A stretch of 64,000 nucleotides of DNA, from NCBI RefSeq assembly GCF_021631985.1, contig NZ_CP070225.1, positions 2,046,001 to 2,110,000 of the forward strand, in the 5' to 3' direction. This DNA comes from Sandaracinus amylolyticus. GTDB lineage: Bacteria; Myxococcota_A; Polyangia; Polyangiales; Sandaracinaceae. The notes beneath the pieces are model-generated. The model was not told where the DNA came from. It saw only the letters and a list, made by a program, of their open reading frames with translations, and searched no databases. Shown in pieces: positions 1 through 7,519 of the stretch. The position numbers and the translations under genes are program-made. Each line of letters opens with the position of its first letter. The stretch's first letter is position 1.

Positions 1-260
1 TCGTGGTCGTGGTGAGCGAGGAGCGCGGGAGCATCTCGCTCTGCTTCAACGGCAACATGGCGCGCGGCCTCGACGCGGGATCGCTGCGGCAGGCGCTGCT
101 CGGTCTCTTCTCGACGCCGGTGCGGAAGAAGACGCGCACCGACGCGACCGCTTCGACGCGGCGTGCGTCGCCCTCGCAAGGTGAGCGCCCGTCGCTCGCG
201 CCGCCCTCGGTGCCCAGCGTTCCCGCGGCGACGGCGCGCAAGGAAGAGAGCGCCCCGTGA
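1..260 (+). CDS. cdaA: Diadenylate cyclase CdaA, C-terminal end (5' truncated by window)
   Basis: Only the last 86 or so codons are present; the gene enters from the left edge, in the frame beginning at base 3. The visible part starts with VVVVSEERGSIS and continues through FNGNMARGLD and LRQALL, which match the C-terminal end of the DisA_N cyclase domain of membrane CdaA proteins. After that comes a Ser/Pro/Arg-rich tail of about 45 residues. The family makes cyclic di-AMP from two ATP. The catalytic DGA and RHR motifs lie upstream of the window and cannot be checked. The next gene, a YbbR protein, starts inside its stop codon (GTGA overlap), the usual cdaA-cdaR arrangement. Confidence 0.8.
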   Translation, partial: VVVVSEERGSISLCFNGNMARGLDAGSLRQALLGLFSTPVRKKTRTDATASTRRASPSQGERPSLAPPSVPSVPAATARKEESAP

Positions 261-1216
261 CCGCGAGCGCTCGGGTGCGGGAGGGCGGGTTCGTCCGGAA
301 CCTGATCTTCGAGAACTTCCCGCTGAAGGTCTTCTCGCTCGTCGCGTCGCTCGCGCTCTTCTCGCTGGTGCGGGGCGCCGAGGACGCGCAGCGATCGCTC
401 TTCGTCGACGTGGTCGCGGTGCTGCCCGACGCGTCGACGGGGCGCATCCTGCTCTCCGACATCCCGGATCGTGTGCGCGTGACGCTGCGGGGATCGCGCT
501 CGCTGCTCAACTCGATCCGGCGCGACGACATCCCGCCGATCCAGGTGACGCTCGATGACACGCGAGCGCGCCTCTACTACTTCGATCCCGAGCGCATCGA
601 GGTGCCGGCGGGCGTGGAGATCACGCAGATCGCGCCCGCGACCATCGCGCTGCAGTGGGCCGATCGCGCGGAGCGCCGGCTTCCGGTGCACCCGACGATC
701 GACGGACGCCCGGCGCCCGGGCTGATGCTCGCGGGTCCGCCCGAGGTGCGCCCGCCGAGCGCGGTGATCACCGGGCCGGCGCCGGAGATCTCGCCGCTCG
801 ATCACGTCACGACCGATCCGATCGCGCTCGCGGGGCTCGAGGCGGGACGTCACGAGCGTCGCGTCGCGCTGATGCACCTGCCGCCGCACGCCGAGTACGA
901 GGGCGACGCGATGGTGACGGTCGTGGTGGACATCGCGCCGCAGGTCGCGGAGCGATCGCTGCCGCGGCTCGAGGTCGCGGTGGTCGGTGGCGAGGTGCGC
1001 GAGCTGCGTCCCGCGCGGGTTCGCGTGCGGGTGCGCGGTGCGCCGCAGGTGCTCGACGGAATGGATGCGCTCGGCGTGGTGCCCTACGTCGACGTGAGCG
1101 AGCTCGAGCCGACGGCGGGCGGGCAGAGCGTGCCGGTGCGGGTGCGAGGGATTCCGGACGGCGTCGAGCTGGTCGACGTGGAGCCGCCCGACGTGCTCGC
1201 GATGCCGAGCCGGTAG
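257..1216 (+). CDS. cdaR: YbbR-domain protein, CdaR-like regulator of diadenylate cyclase
   Basis: This 319-aa protein starts at a GTG that overlaps the cdaA stop by 4 bp, so the two are probably translationally coupled. The N-terminus has a basic stretch, then one membrane segment (about residues 20-38, KVFSLVASLALFSLV). The remainder is beta-rich and divides into YbbR-like repeats with typical phrases such as IPDRVRVTLRG and PPIQVTLDD, and a later copy near PARVRVRVRG. In Firmicutes CdaR binds CdaA and adjusts c-di-AMP synthesis. That role is carried over here from gene order and domain type. Start choice rests on the overlap; no alternative start precedes the membrane segment. Confidence 0.8.
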   Translation: MTASARVREGGFVRNLIFENFPLKVFSLVASLALFSLVRGAEDAQRSLFVDVVAVLPDASTGRILLSDIPDRVRVTLRGSRSLLNSIRRDDIPPIQVTLDDTRARLYYFDPERIEVPAGVEITQIAPATIALQWADRAERRLPVHPTIDGRPAPGLMLAGPPEVRPPSAVITGPAPEISPLDHVTTDPIALAGLEAGRHERRVALMHLPPHAEYEGDAMVTVVVDIAPQVAERSLPRLEVAVVGGEVRELRPARVRVRVRGAPQVLDGMDALGVVPYVDVSELEPTAGGQSVPVRVRGIPDGVELVDVEPPDVLAMPSR

Positions 1217-1265
1217 AGCCGCTGGCCGCTCGCCGAAGGCCGTGATCGTCGACGGCGACGGCCCC

Positions 1266-3017
1266 TCAGCGCGAGAGCGCGGCCTCGATCACACGCCTCG
1301 CCGCCGCGATCCTCGGATCGTCCGGCGTCGTGCCCGCGGCCGAGTCGAGCAGCGCGCGTGCGCCCTCGTCATCGCCGGCGTCCGCGCGTGCGATCGCGAG
1401 CAGCAGCGCGAGACGCACGCTCCACGGGCCTCGCTCTGCGATCTGCTCGAGCCCGGCGCGCGACTCGCGCGGACGTCGGGTGAACGCCATGCGATCGACG
1501 TCGACGAAGCTCGGCGAGCGCGCCGCGATCGCGGCGTTCGGACCGTCGCGACGCACGAACACCATCCCGAGCTCGTCGAACGCGACGAGGGCCCACGCGT
1601 CGGAGGCCGCGAGGTGCTGGCGCAGGTTGGGGCGGCCCTGCTGGTACGCGCGCTCGCGCGGTGAGGTGTGCTTCATGACGACGAGCTGCACACCGGCGTC
1701 GTCGAGCGCGCGATCCCAGCCCGGCTCGCCGTAGCGGATCGACTGGTAGAGACGGAAGTGCGAGTCGGAGTACGCCTCGAACGAGGGGTGGAAGAAGACG
1801 CGCTCGCGCGGCCAGAAGCGCGCGAGGAAGGGGCCCGCCCAGCCGTCCTGCACGTACGCGGGACCCACGATGTGCTGCTGCTCGACCGCGTCGAAGAGCG
1901 GCGCGGGCCACACCGCGGCCGCGGGGCCGATCGCGGGCGGTGCGATCGCAGATCGATCGACGAGCGCGACGATCGCGATCACGACGGCGAGCGCGCTCGG
2001 CACCCGCAGCGACGACGCGAGCGCGGCGAGCGAGGGCGCGACGAAGATCCACGCGAGGTCCGCGAAGCGCGCGTGGCGCATCGAGATCGCGAGGCCGAGC
2101 GCGATCATCGCGACGAGCGGCAGCGGCGCGCGGCGCCACGCCGCGATCACCACGAGCACGCTGGTGATCACGAGCGCCCAGTACGGCCACATCACGCGCA
2201 GCGGCTGATCCCAGGGCGGTCGGAACTCGATCAGGTGCTCGCCGAGATAGGGATCCGACGCCATCTGCAGTGGCACCCCGAGCACCGCGAGGCCGTGCGG
2301 GTGGTAGAGCGCGAGGGTGATCGCGGCGAGCGCGATCGCGCCGAGCGTCGCGACCACGAGCGCGAGCGCGCCTTCGCGTGCGCGCGGCAGCGGCTCGCGA
2401 CCGACGAGGCGCGCGGCGAGTGGCTCGAGCGCGAGGGAGATCGCGAGCACGAGCAGCGCGATCAACGAGAAGATCGCGCCCGCGTGGAGGTGCACCGCGA
2501 TCGACGCGACGAGCCCCGCGATCGCGACGTGCACCAGCGGGCGCGGCGATCGCAGCGCACCGGCGCACGACCACAGCACGATCGCGAGCGCGAGGTTCGA
2601 CGCGAGCAGCGGCCGCTCGACGAAGCGGAACGCCGCGGCCCACGCGCCGAGCGCGCACGCGGCGGCCGCGAGCTCGGGGCTCGCGCCGAGGCGACGCGCA
2701 GCGGCGAGCACGAACGCGGCGGTCGCGACCACGAGCGCGATGCGCAGCAGCAGCGTCCCCGCGAAGCCCGCGCCGTCGTAGGCGAGCGTGAACGCGGTCG
2801 CGGGCAGCCACTGCTGGTTGATCCACGGGTGATCGGGCTCGGCGAACGTCAGCACGTTCGTCGCGGGGATCGCGCCGGTCGTGAGCACCGCGCGGCCGGT
2901 CGCGAGATGGAAGCCGAGATCGGGATCCGCGGACTCGTTCGTCGCGAGCACGGCGACGAGCGCGAGCGCGCCGAGCGTGGCGAGGGTCCCGCGGCGTTCG
3001 CTCATCGCGCCGAGCAT
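1266..3017 (-). CDS. Polytopic membrane protein with soluble C-terminal domain
   Basis: A 583-aa protein with about ten hydrophobic segments between residues 10 and 360, followed by a soluble tail of about 200 residues. The first loop contains DPDLGFHLATGR and WINQQWLP, a pattern seen in GT-C-like or dolichol-mannosyltransferase-like membrane proteins, but I see no diagnostic catalytic motif. The end (residues about 510-583) is Ala-rich and helical with a TPR-like look. The start could be the ATG at 3017 or the one four codons later. It lies between cdaR (convergent, 49 bp away) and glmM (same strand), so it may share glmM's transcript. Function not recognised. Confidence 0.65.
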   Translation of the reverse strand: MLGAMSERRGTLATLGALALVAVLATNESADPDLGFHLATGRAVLTTGAIPATNVLTFAEPDHPWINQQWLPATAFTLAYDGAGFAGTLLLRIALVVATAAFVLAAARRLGASPELAAAACALGAWAAAFRFVERPLLASNLALAIVLWSCAGALRSPRPLVHVAIAGLVASIAVHLHAGAIFSLIALLVLAISLALEPLAARLVGREPLPRAREGALALVVATLGAIALAAITLALYHPHGLAVLGVPLQMASDPYLGEHLIEFRPPWDQPLRVMWPYWALVITSVLVVIAAWRRAPLPLVAMIALGLAISMRHARFADLAWIFVAPSLAALASSLRVPSALAVVIAIVALVDRSAIAPPAIGPAAAVWPAPLFDAVEQQHIVGPAYVQDGWAGPFLARFWPRERVFFHPSFEAYSDSHFRLYQSIRYGEPGWDRALDDAGVQLVVMKHTSPRERAYQQGRPNLRQHLAASDAWALVAFDELGMVFVRRDGPNAAIAARSPSFVDVDRMAFTRRPRESRAGLEQIAERGPWSVRLALLLAIARADAGDDEGARALLDSAAGTTPDDPRIAAARRVIEAALSR

Positions 3018-3067
3018 CGCCGATCTCGAGGCGCGAGCGGGTCACGCTCGCGCCTCGGTGGGTCGCG

Positions 3068-4432
3068 TCACGCGCTCGCGAGCTCGCGCTTCGCTTCGTC
3101 GGCGATGTCGTTCGCGAGCTGCTCGATGCGCTTCTCGTCCTCGCCCTCGATCATCACGCGCAGCTTCGGCTCGGTGCCGCTCCAGCGCACCACGACGCGG
3201 CCGCTCTTGCCGAGCTCGATCTCGGCGCTGCGGATCGCCTTGAGCGTCGCGGGCATCTCCTCGAGCGGGCGGCGCGCCGGGAGCTTCGCGTTCACCAGGA
3301 TCTGGGGGACGCGCGTCATCACCTTCGACGCGAGATCGGCGAGCGGGTGCTGCTCGCGCAGGACCATCGCGAGGAGCTGCAGCGCGGCGACGAGGCCGTC
3401 TCCCGTCGACGCGTGGTCGAGGAAGATCATGTGGCCCGACTGCTCGCCGCCGAAGTTGTAGTCGTTCTTGCGCATCTCCTCGACGACGTAACGATCGCCG
3501 ACCGCGGTGCGCACCATGCGGCCGCCCGCGCTCTCGATCGCGCGCTCGAGGCCGAGGTTCGACATGACCGTCGAGACGAGCGTGCCCTTGCGGAGCGTGC
3601 CCTCGCGGAGCATTCGCGTCGCGCACAGGGCCATGACGACGTCGCCGTCGACCTCCTTGCCCTCCGAGTCGACGACGATGACGCGGTCCGCGTCGCCGTC
3701 GAGCGCGATGCCGAGGTCGGCGTGGTGCTCGCGCACCGCGGCCGCGCAGGCCGCAGCGTGCACGGCGCCGCACTCCTCGTTGATGTTGTAGCCGTCGGGC
3801 TCGACGCCGATCGGGATGACCTTCGCGCCGAGCTCGGCGAACACCGCGGGCGCGACGCGATAGGCCGCGCCGTTCGCGGCGTCGACGACGACCTTGAGCC
3901 CCTCGAGCGTCAGGTCGCGCGGGAAGGTCTGCTTCACGAACGCGACGTAGCGACCGCGCGCGTCGTCGAGGCGCTCGGCGCGGCCGACGTCCTTGCCGGT
4001 CGGGCGGCCCTTCTCGAGCGCGCCGTCCTCGATGAGCCGCTCGAGCTGGGCCTCGGCGTCGTCGGGCAGCTTGAACCCGTCGCTGCCGAAGATCTTGATG
4101 CCGTTGTCCGCGAACGGGTTGTGCGAGGCGCTGATCACGATGCCGGCATCGGCGCGCATGCTCGTGGTGAGGTGCGCGATGGCGGGCGTGGGCATCGGGC
4201 CCGAGAGCATCACGCGGCCGCCCCAGGTGCAGACCCCGGCGGCGAGCGCGGTCTCGAGCAGGTAGCCCGACACGCGCGTGTCCTTGCCGATGATCACGCG
4301 CGGCGGGTGCTTCACGCGCTGGCGCAGCTGGTAGGTGATCCCCGCGCCGATCTTGAAGGCGATCTCGGGCGTCATCGCGCCTTCGTTCGCCATGCCGCGG
4401 ATGCCGTCGGTTCCGAAGAGAGTACGAGCCAT
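3068..4432 (-). CDS. glmM: Phosphoglucosamine mutase
   Basis: GlmM converts glucosamine-6-phosphate to glucosamine-1-phosphate on the way to UDP-GlcNAc for peptidoglycan and LPS. The start is the ATG at 4432 (MARTLFGTDGIRG), giving 454 aa, the usual family length; the 36 extra codons upstream are unlike the family. The phospho-acceptor serine is Ser103 in ISASHNP, the metal loop is LDGDADR, the sugar-binding loop is GGEQSGH, and the phosphate-binding loop near the C-terminus is RWSGTEPKLR. All four landmarks of the alpha-D-phosphohexomutase fold are intact. Its proximity to cdaA-cdaR recalls the cdaA-cdaR-glmM cluster of Firmicutes, but here it is on the opposite strand. Confidence 0.95.
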   Translation of the reverse strand: MARTLFGTDGIRGMANEGAMTPEIAFKIGAGITYQLRQRVKHPPRVIIGKDTRVSGYLLETALAAGVCTWGGRVMLSGPMPTPAIAHLTTSMRADAGIVISASHNPFADNGIKIFGSDGFKLPDDAEAQLERLIEDGALEKGRPTGKDVGRAERLDDARGRYVAFVKQTFPRDLTLEGLKVVVDAANGAAYRVAPAVFAELGAKVIPIGVEPDGYNINEECGAVHAAACAAAVREHHADLGIALDGDADRVIVVDSEGKEVDGDVVMALCATRMLREGTLRKGTLVSTVMSNLGLERAIESAGGRMVRTAVGDRYVVEEMRKNDYNFGGEQSGHMIFLDHASTGDGLVAALQLLAMVLREQHPLADLASKVMTRVPQILVNAKLPARRPLEEMPATLKAIRSAEIELGKSGRVVVRWSGTEPKLRVMIEGEDEKRIEQLANDIADEAKRELASA

Positions 4433-4566
4433 GTTCGCGACCCGTAGCATGGACGCCGGACGCGGGGCTGCGAAGGGTGCCGGTGTGGGCGAACGGCCGA
4501 GCAGGTACGTCGGAGAAGTCACGCGGACGCGCGCGTGCACGTGATGTCTTCGATTGGGGGTATTCG

Positions 4567-4588
4567 GCGAATTCGAACATGAATTCGC
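4567..4588. promoter_or_regulatory. Inverted repeat in an AT-richer island upstream of glmM
   Basis: The arms GCGAATTC and GAATTCGC flank a 6-base centre, in a short AT-richer stretch about 135 bp upstream of the glmM start. The stretch stands out from the very GC-rich surroundings and could hold the glmM promoter or an operator. No clear -35/-10 pair was found. Confidence 0.3.
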
Positions 4589-4634
4589 TCACTCGCAGCA
4601 GTCGGAAAAGGGGGGCGCCCGATCGGAAAAGGGG

Positions 4635-4935
4635 GTCGCCGCGGACGCGAAGAGGGGCTGCGGGGTGCGAGTCGGGGGTCGCGGCGGACGCGAAGAGGGT
4701 CGGCGCGGTGCGAGATGGGGGTCGCGGCGGACGCGAAGAGGGTCGGCGCGGTGCGAGATGGGGGTCGCGGCGGACGCGAAGAGGGTCGGCGCGGTGCGAG
4801 ATGGGGGTCGCGGCGGACGCGAAGAGGGTCTGCGCGGTGCGAGTCGGGGGTCGCGGGGGACACGAAGAGGGTCGGCGCGGAGCGGGACGAGGGTCGCGGC
4901 GGACGCGAAGAGGGTCTGCGCGCTGCGGGACGAGG
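4635..4935. repeat. Minisatellite of seven 43-bp units
   Basis: The unit begins GTCGCGGCGGACGCGAAG and continues with AGGGTCGGCGCGGTGCGA. Copies start at 4635, 4678, 4721, 4764, 4807, 4850 and 4893, exactly 43 bp apart. The three copies starting at 4678, 4721 and 4764 are almost identical, the outer ones more diverged, and degenerate half-units precede 4635. Because 43 is not divisible by three, all six frames stay open and produce repetitive Arg/Gly-rich reading frames; I regard none as a gene. The array fills most of the 579-bp gap between glmM and the next gene. Confidence 0.9.
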
Positions 4936-5011
4936 GGCCCAGTCGCGCGCTGGAATCCCCGACGCGCTTCTTCTTCCGGAGTCCTCGGCGCTCTCGCACG
5001 CGCACCGCGCG

Positions 5012-5376
5012 TCAGGCGCGGCGCGCCTTGAGCGCGAGGGCGAGGGGCGTCAGCACGGCGACCGAGAAGAACCACGGGGAGGGCAGCGTCTCACCGCGGA
5101 ACAGCGGGAACGCGGCGCCGAAGATCGCGACGAGCGCGGGCCAGAGCACGAGCGGGACGCCCATCAGCGCGATGCGCGACGCGCTCGCGCTCACCCAGCG
5201 GTAGTACGCGCGGAGCCCCTCGTCGGGCGCGAGTCGGTCGTAGAGCGCGCCCGCGATGCACACGATCGCCGCCCACACGCGGCCATCGTCGCACCGCTCT
5301 CCGGCCCGACCGAGCCCCACGCGACCACCGCCGCCACGACGCTGAGAAGCAGCCCGACGGCGTTGTAGAAAATCAT
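5012..5376 (-). pseudogene. Small four-helix membrane protein, apparently frameshifted
   Basis: From the ATG at 5376 the frame reads MIFYNAVGLLLSVVAAVVAW, a clear first membrane helix, as far as about GATMAA. After that it turns into Arg/Ser-rich nonsense. The neighbouring frame carries on with VWAAIVCIAGALYDRLAPDE and two more hydrophobic segments (IALMGVPLVLWPALVAIF and WFFSVAVLTPLALAL) to the stop at 5012. Restoring one base near 5275-5278 joins the two into one protein of about 121 aa with four helices. I see no slippery heptamer, so a one-base deletion or an assembly error is likelier than programmed frameshifting. An alternative GTG start at 5320 would give a 102-aa protein without helix 1. 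Function unknown. Confidence 0.6.
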
Positions 5377-5483
5377 GGGCGCAGGGCTACTCGACGCCGC
5401 GCGACGCGTCACTCGCGCGTGGCTTCGAATCGGACCGAGCACCGGAAAACTACGGGCTCGGTCGCAACGGCCGACGACGGTCG

Positions 5484-6719
5484 CTAGAAGCCGCGCATGC
5501 GGGTCGCGGTGTAGACCCGCCCGATGCCGACGACGTAGGCGCCCATCCGCATCGGCATCGAGCGGCTGCGGCTCTGCTCCCACGTGGCCTCGAACGCGGC
5601 GCGCATCACGCGGCGCAGCTCCTCGTTCACGCGCGCTTCGTCCCAGTAGTAGTGCTGGAGGTTCTGCACCCACTCGAAGTAGCTGACGGTGACGCCGCCG
5701 GCGTTCGCGAGGATGTCGGGGATCACGTGCACGCCCTTGGCGAACAGGATCTCGTCGGCGCCCGGCGTGGTCGGGCCGTTTGCGCCCTCGACGATCACCC
5801 GCGCTCGGATGTCGCGGGCGATCTCCTCGGTGATCACGCCGCCCAGCGCGGCGGGCACCAGGATGTCGCAGGGCAGCGTGAGCAGCTCGTCGTTGTCGAC
5901 CTTCTTCGCGGCGTGGAAGCCCGCGAGCGAGCGGTGCTTCGCGACCCACGCGAGCGCGGCCGCGACGTCGATGCCGTTCGGCTCGTAGTAGCCGCCCGAG
6001 ATGTCGGAGATGGCGACGACCCGCGCGCCCTGCTCCGCGAACAGGCGCGCCGCCCAGCCGCCGACGTTGCCGAAGCCCTGCACCACGACGGTCTTGCCGG
6101 CGAGCGACTCGCCGAGGCGCGCCATCAGCTCCTCGGTCACGTAGAGACAGCCGCGCCCGGTCGCCGCCGCGCGCCCGTGCGATCCCCCGAGCTCGATGGG
6201 CTTGCCGGTGACGACCCCCGGCTTGTAGCCGTGGTACTTGCAGTACTGGTCGAGGAACCAGCCCATCTCCTGCGGGCCCGTGTACATGTCCGGCGCCGGG
6301 ATGTCGGTGTGATCGCCGACGATGTCGTTGATCTTGTCGACGAACGCGCGGGTGATGCGCTCCTTCTCGCCGACGCTGAGCTTGCTGGCGTCGACGTGGA
6401 TGCCGCCCTTGCCGCCGCCGAACGGGACGCCCGCGACCGCCGTCTTCCACGTCATCAGCTGCGCGAGCGCGGTGACCTCCTGCGCGTCGACCTCGTGGTG
6501 GTAGCGCAGGCCGCCCTTGAACGGGCCGCGCGCGTTGTCGTGCTGCACGCGATAGCCGACGAACGTGCCGATCGAGCCGTCGTCCATGCGCACGTTCAGC
6601 TCGACGCGCACCTCGCGGAACGGTGTGCGGAGCTGCACCGCGACGTCGCGCCCGAGGTCGAGCACCTTGGCCGCTTGTTCGAAGTACCGATTGGCGTTCT
6701 CGAGCGCATCCGAGCTCAT
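5484..6719 (-). CDS. gdhA: Glutamate dehydrogenase (Glu/Leu/Phe/Val family)
   Basis: A 411-aa protein of the short hexameric type. It catalyses reversible oxidative deamination of glutamate to 2-oxoglutarate and ammonia in the cytosol. Landmarks are the substrate-binding PFKGGLRYHHEV, the active-site lysine segment GVPFGGGKGGI, the loop DIPAPDMYT, and the Rossmann glycine motif GFGNVGGWAARL, followed by GANGPTTPGADEILF and NAGGVTVSYFEW. The start at 6719 overlaps the stop of the upstream sctJ-like gene by 4 bp (ATGA), so it is the last gene of a coupled three-gene unit. Whether it prefers NAD or NADP, and whether it is a glutamate rather than a branched-chain amino acid enzyme, cannot be settled by eye. 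Confidence 0.92.
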   Translation of the reverse strand: MSSDALENANRYFEQAAKVLDLGRDVAVQLRTPFREVRVELNVRMDDGSIGTFVGYRVQHDNARGPFKGGLRYHHEVDAQEVTALAQLMTWKTAVAGVPFGGGKGGIHVDASKLSVGEKERITRAFVDKINDIVGDHTDIPAPDMYTGPQEMGWFLDQYCKYHGYKPGVVTGKPIELGGSHGRAAATGRGCLYVTEELMARLGESLAGKTVVVQGFGNVGGWAARLFAEQGARVVAISDISGGYYEPNGIDVAAALAWVAKHRSLAGFHAAKKVDNDELLTLPCDILVPAALGGVITEEIARDIRARVIVEGANGPTTPGADEILFAKGVHVIPDILANAGGVTVSYFEWVQNLQHYYWDEARVNEELRRVMRAAFEATWEQSRSRSMPMRMGAYVVGIGRVYTATRMRGF

Positions 6720-7519
6720 CCGGTCCCCCTTCCGTGCGCGGCCGCCGTCCCCTCGGCGTCCGACGTTCGAGCGGCGCGGCGATGGCGAACCACCGCGAGC
6801 ACCAGCAGCAGCGCGAGCACGCCGTTGGTGCCCAGCAGCACGCCGAGCACGAGCTTCAGCGTGCCGATCGATCCGCGCGCGACCGCGATCGGACCGAGGC
6901 TCGCGAGGTGCGCGCCCGCGGGCGTCTCGGGCTCGGGCGCGGCGACCCCGACGATCGCGACGTCGCTCGGCTCCATGCCCTGGATCGCGCCTGCGACCAG
7001 GCGCTGGATCGCGGAGTCGTCGTAGGGCGCGTGCGCGCCGCGGTGGCGGATCAGCACCGATGCGCGCGGTCGCGGCGGCGGCGCGTCGAGCGGGAGCTCG
7101 CTGGCGTCGGGCAGCGCGACGTGGACGCGTGCGTCGAGCACTCCGTCGATCGCCTCGATGGTGCGCGCGAGCTCGCCGCCGAGCGCGGCGGTCAGACGGG
7201 CGCGCTCCTCGGTCGCGGTGGGCACCAGGCTCGCGGTGCCGAACACGTCGTGGAGGCCGGGATCGGGCGCGCGCGGGAGCTCCTCGGCGCGCAGGACCGC
7301 GAGCGCGGAGGCGACGTCGTCGCCGGCGACGAGGATCGCGTACGAGCCCTCGCTCGTGCCGGGGCCGCGCGACGGCTCCTTCACCGCGTGGATGCCGTGC
7401 TCGTCGAGCGTGACGAGCACCTCGTTCGCCTGCGCCTCGGGGAGACCGCGCTCGATCTCGGCGCGACACCCCGCGAGCGCGAGCAGCGCCGCGAGCGCGA
7501 AGAGGACGCGGCCGCTCAT
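6716..7519 (-). CDS. sctJ: Orphan SctJ/YscJ-family ring lipoprotein
   Basis: A 267-aa protein. It has a signal peptide with lipobox (LAALLALAGC, Cys18), then the ring-building modules of SctJ/FliF: the first around NEVLVTLDEHGIHAVKE, the second starting ELARTIEAIDGVLDARVHVALP. A C-terminal membrane helix (TLKLVLGVLLGTNGVLALLL) and a short basic tail follow. SctJ forms the periplasmic inner-membrane ring of type III secretion systems. No other secretion gene is visible nearby. It overlaps the upstream kinase-like gene and the downstream gdhA by 4 bp each, which implies co-translation with proteins that are not part of a secretion system. Either the rest of the system is elsewhere in the genome or the ring has another use here. 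Confidence 0.8.
   Translation of the reverse strand: MSGRVLFALAALLALAGCRAEIERGLPEAQANEVLVTLDEHGIHAVKEPSRGPGTSEGSYAILVAGDDVASALAVLRAEELPRAPDPGLHDVFGTASLVPTATEERARLTAALGGELARTIEAIDGVLDARVHVALPDASELPLDAPPPRPRASVLIRHRGAHAPYDDSAIQRLVAGAIQGMEPSDVAIVGVAAPEPETPAGAHLASLGPIAVARGSIGTLKLVLGVLLGTNGVLALLLVLAVVRHRRAARTSDAEGTAAAHGRGTG

Noticed and set aside
1668-3461. Long plus-strand open frame (597 codons) over the membrane protein and glmM genes
   Set aside because: Arg/Glu/His-rich shadow of the minus-strand genes; high GC keeps opposite frames open. No domain.
4519-5031. Repetitive Arg/Gly or Ser/Pro-rich reading frames over the minisatellite
   Set aside because: They exist in all frames only because the 43-bp unit has no stop codon; no start signal or conservation logic.
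5401-5480. A tRNA suggested by GGCTTCGAATCGG
   Set aside because: No acceptor, D-arm or anticodon arm can be folded around it.
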